This document shows, in pieces, positions 22,403 through 33,940 of a stretch of 64,000 bases of DNA. The stretch spans positions 1 through 64,000 of the forward strand of contig AJFK01000685.1 in assembly GCA_000467715.1 (NCBI GenBank), given 5' to 3'. Source of the DNA: Hysterium pulicare CBS 123377 (Eukaryota > Ascomycota > Dothideomycetes > Hysteriales > Hysteriaceae). The notes below the pieces were generated by a model that was not told the origin of the DNA, searched no databases, and saw nothing but the letters and a program-made list of their open reading frames with translations. A program made the translations under genes and the position numbers. Positions within the stretch are counted from its first letter, which is position 1. The number at the start of each line of letters is the position of its first letter.

Positions 22403-25400
22403 TGTGCTTTACTGCGCGGTCCAGAGGCTGTTCGGGGTATGTAGACAGAGGACTTCGTAGTATGCTGGTATGTGCTAAAGGAAGATTTGTCGAAGTCTGC
22501 TGTGAGGATTTGGAGACTAGATGATAAAAGAGAACGTGGAGTAAGAAGATTTGGCCTCTTCGTGCGGAGCGGAACTGACGTCGGCCGGGTCGCGTCGAGG
22601 TATAATATTCCTTTTGTAAAAGATGTAAACTGGAGGCTGCAACGTTTTGGAGGGTATATATTTAAAGAGTTGAGCTGCCTAGGAGTGGATCTGCTTTAGC
22701 CTTTAGACGGGACCTGTAGTGGTGAACTGGATGGTAAGGCATTGAAGTGCCTTGCAGCTAGTGTGCAGTGTCAATGCTATGTCATTACGATGGCATTTGG
22801 TGATGTCTTGCCCGTTGTTGTGACTCTCTGCTGCGTTGCGTCCCTTTTCCGCTTCACACCAGCCCATCGCCAGATGCAGATCCCAACACCAGCGCCAAAT
22901 CGCGAGCAGTCACTTTCTCGGACACGAACAAAGTTACTTATACAGAAAATGATCGCCTGCGAACATTGCACTTTCACAAACCGTCGCTGATGATCACCCG
23001 GCAGTGCGCAATGGCCTTGACGGACGCAAAACCACGGAGCCTTGGCCACGGAGAAGTGTCAATGGTATGTCTACAAGAAGACTCATGGAAGGAAGCTGCA
23101 ATATGCTCATCAAAGCCGATCGCGCAGCTCTGGCATACAAGGGAAGGTCTGCATCTTCTGGGTGATTGATAAACCAAAGGCAACGTTTCAATAAAATTAT
23201 GGAAATGGAGTCTTCGAAACTTTGATCGTTGAGCTTGGGTTCAGAGGAGCGAAAGCAGCTTGCTGTACGTCTATTATGGTTTTCGCTGCGATCGAGCCTC
23301 TTTGGTTGTTCACCCGCCGTCGCATGACTTTCATCACCTCCGAGGTACGATTCCGCACACAACCTGCGCCGCATATCAGCACTTGTAATTACGACGGATC
23401 AGAGCGACTGAACTTATGAATGCAGGTCCTTCCATAACACCACTATAATACCACCATAATGAGACTGACTTGGCAAGCGCTCGCTGTTGAGGAACATCCG
23501 GAAAACCTCCAGCGTTATAGATCGAAGGCGAAACAATTTGACTTGCGGGCATGGCAGCATCAAAGCTAATGATTACTGGCAGTGCAATATAGAGGTATAC
23601 CGAGTAGCGACACCGCAGGAACCTTACTATTATCAAGCTCTACTCTCAGAAGTTGGCTTGCGCGAGTTCCCAGCCATGTTTGACAACCGAACTGTCAAGC
23701 CCTCTTTCCCATCTATGCCAGGCAATGTGAGGATATGTTGAGATCCAGGCCCAATCAGCTAAATGCCTCTAATGAACTTCGAAATTGAACATTGGGAGGA
23801 ACGAAATGCGCCGCAGAAGAATAGAGGTCGCCAAAGAGATCGTTAGCACGTATGGCGCTTGGAAATGTCAAGGTACGATACCTCGACGGCCTAGAATAGT
23901 GTGCGATGCAGCAATCGAGGAGATACGATACCAGGACGTGGCGTTGGAGGGGAACGAAAGTCAGTAAGTTATCGAGAGTGGCCCTGTGAAGCCCTTTCGA
24001 TCAGTAAGACTCGTTGTTGTCGATGATTGCTAGGTTAAGTTGGGAAGAGTCCTTTCCAATATAATATCATCGTCTCTCTAATACTTCGTTATCACCAGCT
24101 AAGAGTAGTCATCGTGGACCATCTTCCCTACCTTCGGTCGGCCGTTCCGTATTGAGCTTATGATATCTCTCACCAGTGCCATCCCTCAAGATGACCTTCG
24201 GAAAGGCAGCTGGACTTCATGAATGAAGCTTACCCTATAGCCTCGTCCGCGGTCCAGCTGCCAAGAAGAAAACAATTCGCCTCGGTCGTGGGTTCGTCAA
24301 GGGGGATATGTTAGTTTTGCCTAGTAAGAGTCATAGGAAACGGAACTATGCTCTTCTTGCCAGTAGGATAAGCAAGGAACAACCGGACCCCGAAAAGGCG
24401 AGCGACGTGCGATGGTTCCACGATCCCAGGCTGCCTACTGAGCCGAACTGGGGGCGGAAGGTTTTCAAGCTCGTACATCTCTATACAGTAAATAATAAGT
24501 TGTTTTTTCTCAAATCTCTTTTCTGCTCTCTAATTCTTGATGGAGGGGATGATATTGTGCGATCTTCTTTGGAGACTTATAGCCGAGCTTCTGCGAACCT
24601 TCTCTTCGGCATGATGGAGCTCTAGGAAGAGGCCAAATATCGAGTATATGGCTACCAGAGCATGTGGCTGATTTGGAAATTTGGGGCAACTATCGTATAA
24701 AGTAACAGTAGCGACTGAGCAGGGTCGTATGAGAAGACCGTTGAGAGATGGAAGAAACAACGGGAATATTCGGGACGATGAACGCCGATCAGGACCCTGC
24801 TTTTGAGCTACTCCTCTTCATGGCGCTGATGGTGCTGCTTATGCTCTTACATTTCCAATGTCATTGTTTCAAATGGTTTGTCTTTTCCCGCCGAAGGGTC
24901 GATACGATTCTGACGTCTCGATAGGTCCCAATGTCGTGGTTGATTGCTCTAAATAATTATATCGATTGGGAGGTTCCACCCGGAAGGTTTCTTGCTATCG
25001 ATGCATGAGTTGATTATCTATCAAAGGAGCCTTGTTGGCGCGTCAGATGTAGTAGAAATCGGTATCAGCGCGTATAATATGGACTGACCTTTATTAGGAG
25101 GCACTGCGTGCTGGTGGACCTTGATGCACTTGCGCCACGACTTCCATCCATAGAGGCATCGCATGAACAGTATCGTCTGACTCCCAACTTTGAAACGAGC
25201 GACTCTTACATTAATGAGTGTCATTTGTTCGAAACGGAGAGAAAAAATGACCCAAGGCTGCCGGAGAACCAGTCAGGACTAAGGGATGGAGGAAGACAAT
25301 GTCGCAAAGAAGCCCAGCAACTACGTTCCTACTCTCCAAGTATCCCGCAGCGGGGAATGCACTGGTGGTATATGAACCGTCGATGCGAAAGAGCTGTCAA

Positions 25401-27246
25401 ATGATTGGCGCACTGCCAGCCGCTATGGGTCGAGGGGGTAGTCGTGAAGGCGAGACTACCGCCGTCTTCTATGAATTCGACCAATGTCAACGCTACGTTT
25501 GAGGGCACAGCAGATCGATATGCTATTTCCCAACACGTCCTTACGACTCGAAATTAACCCCAACAAACCCTAGGTGCCGTGAATGCGCAGGCGATGGCGA
25601 GCAAGTATAGTTGCGGTTGGTATAGCATCCGCCACGCCTCCTTTAGGTCATCGCTCATTGCCCGGGTGGGAGTTTGGTGTTGCTGTTGCCTTCCCTCAAA
25701 GGTTCGCAGACACCGCCTGTCTTCTATCCGGCGTGGTGCTCCGGCTCATCGCAGACGTTTGCGGCGGCAAACGAATGCATATTTTGGCGCGAAGAGATCA
25801 TGAGCGAACAATTCAGAGCTCGGCGGCTTGACAAACTTACGTTTAGAACTTACATGCCGGGGATGTTGGGGCGGTTTTGGAGAGAAGGAAGCGACGCAAA
25901 CTAGTAGCTTGATGTGTCCACGGAAGCCCATACAATTGATAAAGAAATTAGATCGTACAGCACTTTCTGAAGCACTTGAACAACTCATGAAGTCGAAAGT
26001 TTTGAAACAAATGTTCCAGATTATAGGGAGGCTAGCAAAACTCTAATAGCTCGCAACGGCCTCCTGCATTAAGGGTGTCTCACCAGGAACGCTCTGTAAC
26101 GTCTGTCAAAAAGAGACATAAGCAGACCACAATGGATGTTCAAGAGGGAATTCAATCGTGTTTGAAGGTTCGAAAAATGCATAACGAGGAGGAAAACAGG
26201 GCCTACCATCACACCGCTCACGGGCTTACCTCCAATGAAGGAAAGAGAGCTTTTCATCAAAATCATTTTTTTTCATTACACCGCTCTCCGCATTTCCTAT
26301 CACGTTATTACGATGAACGGCCATCGAGAGTTAGAGAATTGACGGTGGAGTAGCGGAGAAGCGTAGTGGACAGCAGGTCAGGGAGAAGCAACACCCCTGC
26401 AGATCGGATCGGCGATTTCTTCCACCGGTCTTCTACTGAGCTTCCATCAACTTCATCACTTCGACTTTCTCCCTCGCCCACAACAACCTCACCATCACTC
26501 CGCATTGACTTCCGGGAACTTGTTCTCAACGAGCTGAAGCACGGTGCCATATCTCTCCCTGTTCTCTTGAACTTATTCCCCTTCTCAAGCGTCTCGCCGA
26601 CTCTGTTTACCAAAGTTCCTCCTCTCAGCGAGGGCGGGCTTACTCCAGTCCTTGCGCGGCATTCTGCATATTCACTTCTTTCCTACCTACCCCAGTTCCT
26701 TTCTTGGTTGCCAAAACACCTGCTCTTTGAGCTCCTTCAAATACGGTTCCACTCTTTTCTCCTTCCGAGGCTTGCTTCGGTGCTTCACGGGCCATCGCTT
26801 CACAAGTCCAGCAGTTGATTCACCTTGTTCGGAGCGGCATTTCTGAGTAAACTCCCAAATCACGACATATCTGCTCGCTTCGTGGATCACTCCCTTCGGT
26901 GTTAATTTCTTGGAGGTCCCTCCGTCACAGTCAACGATTGCGCCCGCACCCAGCGTCCCGCCCAGTACTCGAGACGATTCGATCACACGTACAATTGGTG
27001 GGCTTGATATATCCCTCCGGTTCTCGGTTCTCGCTCGGACAAATACTACAAGCTATCATACCTTTTCGCTATCTCTGAAAGCTTTTTGTCTCGGTGGCTA
27101 TACCTTTCCACCGAAACGCCCTCTCATCCGGTATCACACATCAATACTCTGATCCGAATTTGGCAACCTTGGTCATTCGAGTCTTCTTACACCCTCATAC
27201 GTGGTCTTCCTACTTCTCGGCTTGTATATACAAACTATAAATCAAT
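22403..27246. other. 4.8-kb region with no supportable gene
   Basis: The longest gene-free stretch. Composition is ordinary, not AT-rich. Open frames are short and overlap on both strands, and many start at non-ATG codons. Two are worth noting: about 24242-24625 (plus) stays open for some 127 codons but has no ATG near its start and no known motif, and 24779-24925 (plus) encodes a 48-aa peptide with one hydrophobic span. The right end (about 26400-27246) is pyrimidine-rich and probably holds the YRA1 promoter and 5' UTR. Confidence 0.4.
24779..24925 (+). CDS. Possible small membrane peptide (48 aa)
   Basis: ATG 24779 opens a 48-codon frame ending in TAG. A hydrophobic run (F-E-L-L-L-F-M-A-L-M-V-L-L-M-L-L) is followed by Cys/His/Phe residues and an Arg-rich end (S-R-R-R). 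It could be a one-span small protein, but a frame this short can occur by chance and nothing around it supports expression. Confidence 0.15.
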
Positions 27247-28614
27247 ATGGATATGTCTCTGGATGATCGTATCAATGCGCGCAGGGTAATTCACCCTTGG
27301 TTAATGACGCAAGTCTATGGGACTGACAGCTCTATTCTAGGCCAACGATGGGCCTCGTCGCGGCGGCCGAGGACGTGGCCGTCGTGCTGATGACAATCGC
27401 GGACGTAACGATGAACGTCGAGGCAACAATGGATATAGTACCGCTTCTCAAAGCGCCGGCATCACCAAGGTAAGTAGCATATTGCACCTGTCTATCTTGA
27501 CCAAAAGCTGATCGGCGCAAGGTCTCTATACTCCCCGACCATGCAGCACGCTTTAGTGTTGCTCAAGTTTCTATTTGGCAAAGCTGACGTTCCCTTTCTT
27601 GAAGAACCGCAATAAGAATCGATACGACTCTGCCCCGTCCAAGTATGTTTTGATCTTATGTATCTGCTAGACCACCTGATAACCGGATGTAGCCTCGAAT
27701 GGGTTCACGACAAATGGGACGGAGAAGAAGATGGTGAGGAAATTGCACCTGCAAGCACTGATGTCCGTCCTAATTCGAATGCCAGATCCCATGGATGATT
27801 CTTATGAAGACCGAGACCGTTTAGCCGCAGGGCGCAGAAACAACAGCCGTCGTGCGAATGGTCGTGGGGATGGCCGTGATGCTCCCATCAAGACTAAAAA
27901 GTAGGTGTTTGGCAAAGGATTTTGAAGATAATCGCTGATTTAAATAGTGGGGAATCTGGCTATAGAGTCAAGATCTTCAACCTCCACGAAGATCTTACAG
28001 AAAAGGACCTCAAGGTGAGTTTTGAATACAGCACCGTGATTCTTTGTGCTACAGGCACACTAACACGCACATAGGGTGTGTTTGGCCAGGTTGGCGGACT
28101 TCTAGATGTGTCTATTGTCTGGATTCGCGATAGGAGCTCTGGTCGAGCTCTTGCAGTCTATTCGACCCGTAAGGAAGCCTTTGCTGCCGCCGAGGAGTTC
28201 GATGGCCAACTTGCAATGGGTAAGACCATTCGTGTCGAATACGACTATAGGTCTGAGGAGACACGCCCTGGTACCACCTCTCAGGGTGCTGGAAGAAGTC
28301 TTGAGGACAGGATCACCTATCCACGTGAGAGGCCTGAGAGGTCTGAGAGGCCTGAGAGGCCTGAAAGGCCTACAGCTGCTCCCACAAAACCCAGTATCGA
28401 CCGATACACCCCAGCCTCTCGCCGGGGTACCCCGATCCAGTCTGGTGGACGTAGAGGTCGCCGTGGCGATGGCAATCCGCGCCGTGGCGGCTTCAACCGC
28501 CCTACCAAAACAGTAGAGGAGCTAGACGCCGAAATGGTGGACTATTTTGGTGGAGCTGAAACCAAGGCCCCCCCGCCGGCGGAGGAAGACATGGCAATTG
28601 ATCTGGATTTGTAG
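27247..28614 (+). CDS. YRA1: mRNA export adaptor, Yra1/ALY/Mlo3 family
   Basis: Seven exons: 27247-27285, 27341-27469, 27605-27642, 27693-27733, 27786-27900, 27948-28014 and 28075-28614, coding 322 aa. It bridges mRNA and the export receptor and is loaded by the helicase Sub2/UAP56. Seen: a UAP56-binding motif M-D-M-S-L-D-D-R-I at the N-terminus, an RGG/Arg-rich region, one RRM from about residue 124 to 200 (Y-R-V-K-I-F-N-L as RNP2; S-G-R-A-L-A-V-Y as RNP1), and a second UAP56-binding motif L-D-A-E-M-V-D-Y-F at about 293-301. A short R-P-E/R-S-E repeat (about 227-242), coded by a 9-bp tandem repeat, lies in the C-terminal linker. Intron-rich YRA1 genes are known to be autoregulated through splicing; whether this holds here is inference. 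Confidence 0.92.
28322..28370 (+). repeat. 9-bp tandem repeat inside YRA1
   Basis: Five imperfect copies of GAGAGGCCT-like units run in frame and code R-P-E-R-S-E-R-P-E-R-P-E-R-P. The copies differ by single bases. Copy number may vary between strains. Confidence 0.75.
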
Positions 28615-29793
28615 GCTTTTGGATCTCTTGTAGTTTGGCATACATGGCGTCTAGACTTGTTTATCTTGTAGTGTTTCCCGGTTCTGGATACCCTCAACAA
28701 AATATTCTTGGTACATGTATATTTGCTCATCAAATATCAATTGGCTAAGGCCTAGGTTTATACAACCCTCTAAAAGCTTCGTGAGTTCTTTTACTAATGT
28801 AGGCTTTGCATGATATTCTAGAATCTTTAGTGGACAGGAAACTTTACATTCTTGACACCTCTTCAGGAGAGCTACGACTGAGTCCTATGCTCAACTTGCA
28901 CGTTTCAGCTCCGTACAGCTCCTCAAATTCAGTTCACCTTCGTCATCGCAAGTACTTAGTTCAGTTTTCCACTATACTATCATGGAGAATAGTAATGAAC
29001 TTTTTTTAAGTCTTACTCTACTTTGCAGTTCTGTATAGCTTTTCGAGATATAGGCTCGCCAAGATACACTATACGCTTCTCCTGTTCTAATCTCTAAGCG
29101 TAAGCCATCACCGCAGTCGAAATTGAACCCCCTCGCAACGGCCTATTTTCTCCATCGACCGATCTGACGACAAAGGCTAAAGTTAGATAGTTCACGAAAA
29201 CGACGATCTCTGCAACATGAACAAAGAACGCATCGGGTAAGAACATCCCCAAAGCCGCTACTCCGGGGTATTTCCGATCCAAAGTTTCTTCCGGGTTACG
29301 AATATTCAACAAAGGTGAATGTTGCAAGTTTTTCTTTCATCAAGTTGCCGGTAATAACGGGCATGGCTTTTTATTAGGGATACGTCCGAGACGCCGCAAC
29401 CACAAAGATGAATAAGGCGTACTCCGGTAGTTTGGTACGGTACCAAGGCCCTGGAGACGATTTGAAGCGAAGTCTACTTGGTTGGAGATGAATAGAAGGG
29501 ATATAATGGAAGGCACATGACTTGCTCACGTGCTGGAATGGTCTGTGCGTTGGAGGCCCCGCAGAAAGGTGGTGGGGCTTACCTTTTCTATATCACAAAA
29601 TGTATCAAAGACAGTATACCACTAATATAAGCAATCCATATATCTATCTCGTCTGCCAAAAACAACCTTGAACAGGTTCTTTCCAAACCAATTCAACCGA
29701 TTTTATTTCCTCCATTTGAATTTACTTCAAATCCTAACTCTCAACTTCAATCATCCTTTTCCTCGCGTGAATTATACATCTCACATCTCAACC
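28615..29793. other. Spacer between YRA1 and the GFA gene
   Basis: 3' flank of YRA1 and promoter of the GFA gene. No gene supported; the minus-strand frame at 29094-29327 has no family feature. The last 100 bases before 29794 are C/T/A-rich, as in fungal 5' UTRs. Confidence 0.35.
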
Positions 29794-30198
29794 ATGGAAG
29801 CAACCTGCCAATGCGGCGCCATCCACTTCACAACCCCCACCCCAAAACCCCTAGACCTCTACCACTGCCACTGCACAGACTGCCGCCTGCAAACCGGCTC
29901 CGCCTTCGGCACCTCGGCCATCTTCCCCTTCTTCACTCTGCCCGAAGACCAGCCCATCTCCGTATTCACGCGACCGACCGACAGCGGCCGCGTCATGGCG
30001 TGCTATTTCTGCCAGAAGTGCGGCACGAGGGTCATGCATGCGCATAAGCTCGAGGAAGGGAATCCGAAGGCGGTGTCGGTTAAGGGGGGGACGTTGAAGG
30101 GGTTGGATTGGAGTCAGGCGAAGCATATTTTTTGTAAGAGTGCGGTTGTGCCGATTCCGGAGGGGGTGAAGAGGTGGGAGGCGGATCCGGATTATTGA
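29794..30198 (+). CDS. GFA/CENP-V-type zinc-binding enzyme
   Basis: Single exon of 134 aa. The start at ATG 29794 (ACC context) is preferred because the longer frame has a non-ATG beginning. This is the glutathione-dependent formaldehyde-activating enzyme fold: zinc ligands C5 and C7 (C-Q-C-G), C25, C27 and C30 (C-H-C-T-D-C-R), and C70, C73 and C76 (C-Y-F-C-Q-K-C-G-T). Length is normal for the family. Most fungal members have no proven substrate, so glutathione-adduct chemistry is possible but unproven. There is a strong C-rich first half and G-rich second half. Confidence 0.88.
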   Translation: MEATCQCGAIHFTTPTPKPLDLYHCHCTDCRLQTGSAFGTSAIFPFFTLPEDQPISVFTRPTDSGRVMACYFCQKCGTRVMHAHKLEEGNPKAVSVKGGTLKGLDWSQAKHIFCKSAVVPIPEGVKRWEADPDY

Positions 30199-30441
30199 AG
30201 GGATGGGAATTGGGCGTGGTACGGGGTGAGGGTTTGGGTGGTTGCGCAGTCTATCTTTAGCTATCTAATATGGCTAAGGTTATGGCTAAGGTTATGGCTG
30301 TAAGAGAAGCATTATACCTAAAAGTCATGCTAGATAACCAACCAGTATGCTGAGTTTCAACCAAGAGCTAAACTTTCAACTATATCGTGATACTTTTGAT
30401 CCAGAAGAAAAACTACGTTAAATCATAACCGAACCAAGATT

Positions 30442-33400
30442 CTAGTCCGAAGATCTTCCTTCTACGTATATTATACCCCAGAAAACAGACAAAGCCCCAA
30501 CTGCAACGGTAACTGGAACACTCGCACCCTGTAGGTCACCCGGATGTTCCTTCAGCCACCACCCCATGAATCCAATAAGAGGAATGAAGGCGGCAAGATG
30601 ATAGGTAGCCACATGAGCCGCCCCAACAACATGCTTTGCCTCTAAACCCCAGGCAAAACGGTCCGTGTCGTCTCTTCCTGTAGTCGCAAACCTTTTGCGT
30701 TTCTTCGGAATGCAGTTTATAGCATCGGATGTATCTAGCTCGGGCATACACTCGTGGAATATGGCCCAGCGACACGGATGACCGCAGTTTAGGTACATGT
30801 AGAACTCGTGGCGGGATATCGGGGGGTTTTCTGCACCTGGTGGTCGGGGCTCATATTTGTACTCTGCATCGTCGGGTAGATCCTTTCGCTCTTTGATGAT
30901 TTGATTCGATCCAAGCCTTTTAAGCTGCAAAGGTGAATTAGTAGATATAAGTGCACAGTATAAGATTCCTTGCCTTTACTACTTCGCAATAGCCGAGTCT
31001 CCAGAAGGAGAACCAGAGTTTGAGCTTTCCGCGATTACTTCGATAGTGGTGTCTTAGCGACCTGTAAAAGCTACTGTCATTGCTGTGGTCTGAAATGGAA
31101 ATATGGTTGATTCTAAGAAACCAAGAATACCAAGACTTTGGCATCCCGAGTAGAACCCACGATTCATTCACTGAGGAAGAGGGTGTCAACGTGGGTGAAG
31201 ATTGCTGAATTGGGATACTAAGTCTCCTTGGTGCGACCCAGGCTGGTCTGGGTTGCCCATTGCAGTATGATTGATATGGGCGGACTGGCCTTGATTCGTG
31301 GATGAAGATGAAGATGGGTCACTGGAAGGTGTGTAGCTCCGGTTTGAACTCGGCATTGTAGTCTGGATAATTTCGCTTACGCGGCGGGTCCAAGGTACCC
31401 TATCACTTTTCTGTCTGCACCGAGGGGCCATTGGCAGGTTATCATCCAGATTAGGGAGCATTTGGTTGACGAGCTCAGCTTCTTCAGCCGGAATATCTTT
31501 CCAAAGGCGAGACCCACAAACCTTTCGATGGCTTAGCGTTCATAATAAGATCTCAATATGAGTGACACTTACACATTTCCAGAGTATTCGTGCTTCATCG
31601 TCACCCACATCCCGCATTGGAGCCTCCAAAGGCCACCAGTCCCATTCCAGCCGAGTTGTGTCCTCAATGAACGTCTTCATTCGATTAATGAAGCTTGTAT
31701 CCTGAAGCCTTGAAATCCAAATTTGATCTTTAGGAATCGTCTCAAGGATCCTTTTCACAAATCGAGAAAGCAGAAGCTTTCGAAAGTCATTCAGTAACAA
31801 CTGAAAAGGCCGGCAGTCTCGGAAAAATCTTTCCATTTCGGCGACATGAGGAAATATTGGTTCCACATGCACGACTTCTGACTCGTCATCTTCGTTTGAG
31901 GCAACTTCGAAATCCTTCTCGCGACCGTCTTCAGTATTGCCTCTCGCGAGCCAAGCATCGAGACGTTCCTTCCGAAGCATAGCCTCTTCCTCAAAATTTC
32001 TCATCTTCTCAGAATCTTCATCATTATTTGGCTCAATCAAATCTGCAACTTTCCCACCAATCCGCCGTCTTCCTCTCCTGCTTTTGAGCAAGTGTACACT
32101 TGCCCGTTCCCCTTCACTTACTACATTTTCGAGCATAGTTTGATAATACGATCCAAGGAATCCTAGAAATGCTTCAACAAATGTAGGTCTGCCTAATCTA
32201 CTCAAAACTTTTCCACAGAGCGGACGTAAGTCATGATCGTGAGCAAGGAACCAAGCTAAGTGGGACTTGCCCTCTTTAGCTTCCGGAGTCGTCTCCTCAG
32301 ACCCCTCAGAGCATATTTCGGACACGGCGTAGTCATGCTTTAGGTGTTCATCCCGTATGTTTTCATGGTCTTCGTGGCGGAGGCTTGGGCTCTCCCCTGA
32401 GTTACCTGAAGCATGGCCTTGACCGTCCACACGACTCTGTGAGACATAACCAGAATCGGTGGGCGCACCCGAAGCTGACTTCGCATGAACAATGACAGAA
32501 TCTCTGTTAAGCAAAAGAATCGGTACCTGTTCAAGGCTAGATCCCGCCGCAGTACCTTCAAGGAGAACTTCTCTTGAACTTCTTTCTTCGATGATGTTTC
32601 GGGGAGCCAAGTTGGAACTGCGAGCTCCGGGTCCTTTCCTAGGGTGGGGTGCTCGAACGTTTATGAACAGACGTAGATCATCAGGGTCTTCCTGGATTAT
32701 ATTACTCTCGGGGACTTTTGAGTCATAAGTTAGAGCTTTCCCTTGGCGAGCACTGCGAATTTCATCCGGAGTATACTAACCAATATCCGATGATGTGGAG
32801 TTATCTATATTTTCAGCAATACGATGGAAGTGCAAGCCGCAACTCTCGCTAAAGAGAAATCAGTATAATCACTAAAAAATCTTCGGTTTCTGCTAGTATC
32901 ATGGATGATTTTCAGCGTACCAGACAGTATCATTATCACTGCTAGGGTTTAGGGACAAGAACCGGCACCCGGGGCATGAGACTGTGTCTTTTTTCGGTCC
33001 TTTCGAGGATTCGTTGAGAATCATAATCATAACAATGCGCTTTCCGGGGAGAATAGCGGAGGAGAATGGCTCGGAGCGTGAGATCTCCCTCCAGTGGCAC
33101 AATCCTCAAGGACGTAATCCCTCCTTTTCACTCTCAGCTGTCCCGGCATGTTTTCGAAGAACACTTCCAGTATTGCATCGAACGCTTCCCATGACGGGAC
33201 AAAGTCAAGATGGAATGGAGCAACGCGGCCCAGTGCATCTTCAAAGATAACTGGCTGCTTCAAGGTGACTAGTGAGGGGATTGAAATGTGCTCTTTAGGT
33301 ATCTTCCATATGATGCTCATAGTGTCTCTTACCGTATCGGTCATGATATGTATGCGAGGGGTTTCTCTTGCATTGCTAGGACCAAAGAGTTGGTTGTTTT

Positions 33401-33940
33401 CGTCAACTTGACCTTGGATATCGGCCCACGAGGCTAAGGGTACAGCATTCGGAAATATTCTATTGAAGGTGTTATCTCTAGACTCAGGAAAGAAGTTCTA
33501 CAAGTATGGGCGAATGGAGCTACTCACGCACTAACGGCCTTATACAGGAAATTAAAGGCAAAGGTGTATGTAGTAATAACTGTTCGAAGTCGTTCCATTC
33601 TATCTTTTTCTGCTAACCACTATTGGGTCATCCTTGGATTCTTCCTTAATTGCGATTCTCCTTCCGAAGCCGATTCATATTTAGCAATGCTTGTATTGAA
33701 TGTTTTAATGTAACCTCGACAACTTTCTACAGTCTTGCGGGCTGCATAGTAGAGGTCGTATATATCTGAGCCTGGGTTGTGCTGGGATAGTTGTTCGATA
33801 TCTGACAACGCTTGTTGTAGACCCCGGAGCTCCCGTATGACCTCTTGGAAGTCGAGAGAGCACTCTCTACTATCCTCAATGGTCTCTTCTAGTTTTAGAA
33901 TGAGCATAAAGACCTCTAGACGACCACTGATGAAGCTCAT
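30442..33940 (-). pseudogene. STAND-N / ubiquitin-like / zinc-ribbon / membrane-tail protein, decayed
   Basis: One long gene, roughly 1,100 codons. From the N-terminus: a helical domain like the N-terminal domain of fungal STAND proteins (M-S-F-I at 33940, then D-F-Q-E-V-I-R-E-L-R-G-L-Q-Q-A-L); a fungal ubiquitin-like domain (V-I-F-E-D-A-L-G-R-V-A-P-F and V-K-R-R-D-Y-V-L-E-D); a zinc ribbon (C-P-G-C ... C-E-S-C-G-L-H-F-H-R) joined by an intron at about 32918-32852; an acidic linker; a conserved W-W-P-L ... W-K-C-V-C-G-S-R-L-W-K-D block across an intron near 31570-31520; and a C-terminal part with P-P-I-S-R-H-E-F and a last hydrophobic span before 30442. Breaks seen: TAG at 33622-33620, a one-base loss near 33095, TAG at 32778-32776 and a frame change near 31190. 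Both stops fit CAG-to-TAG. Intact relatives are common in fungi but uncharacterised. Confidence 0.6.

Noticed and set aside
26366-26818. 150-codon plus-strand frame
   Set aside because: It begins at GTG, is Ser/Leu/Pro-rich from C/T-rich DNA, has no motif, and lies in the likely promoter of YRA1.
30925-30990. A GC-AG intron in the STAND-N/Ubl relic
   Set aside because: A normal GTAAAG donor three codons earlier gives the same phase, so a GC donor is not needed.
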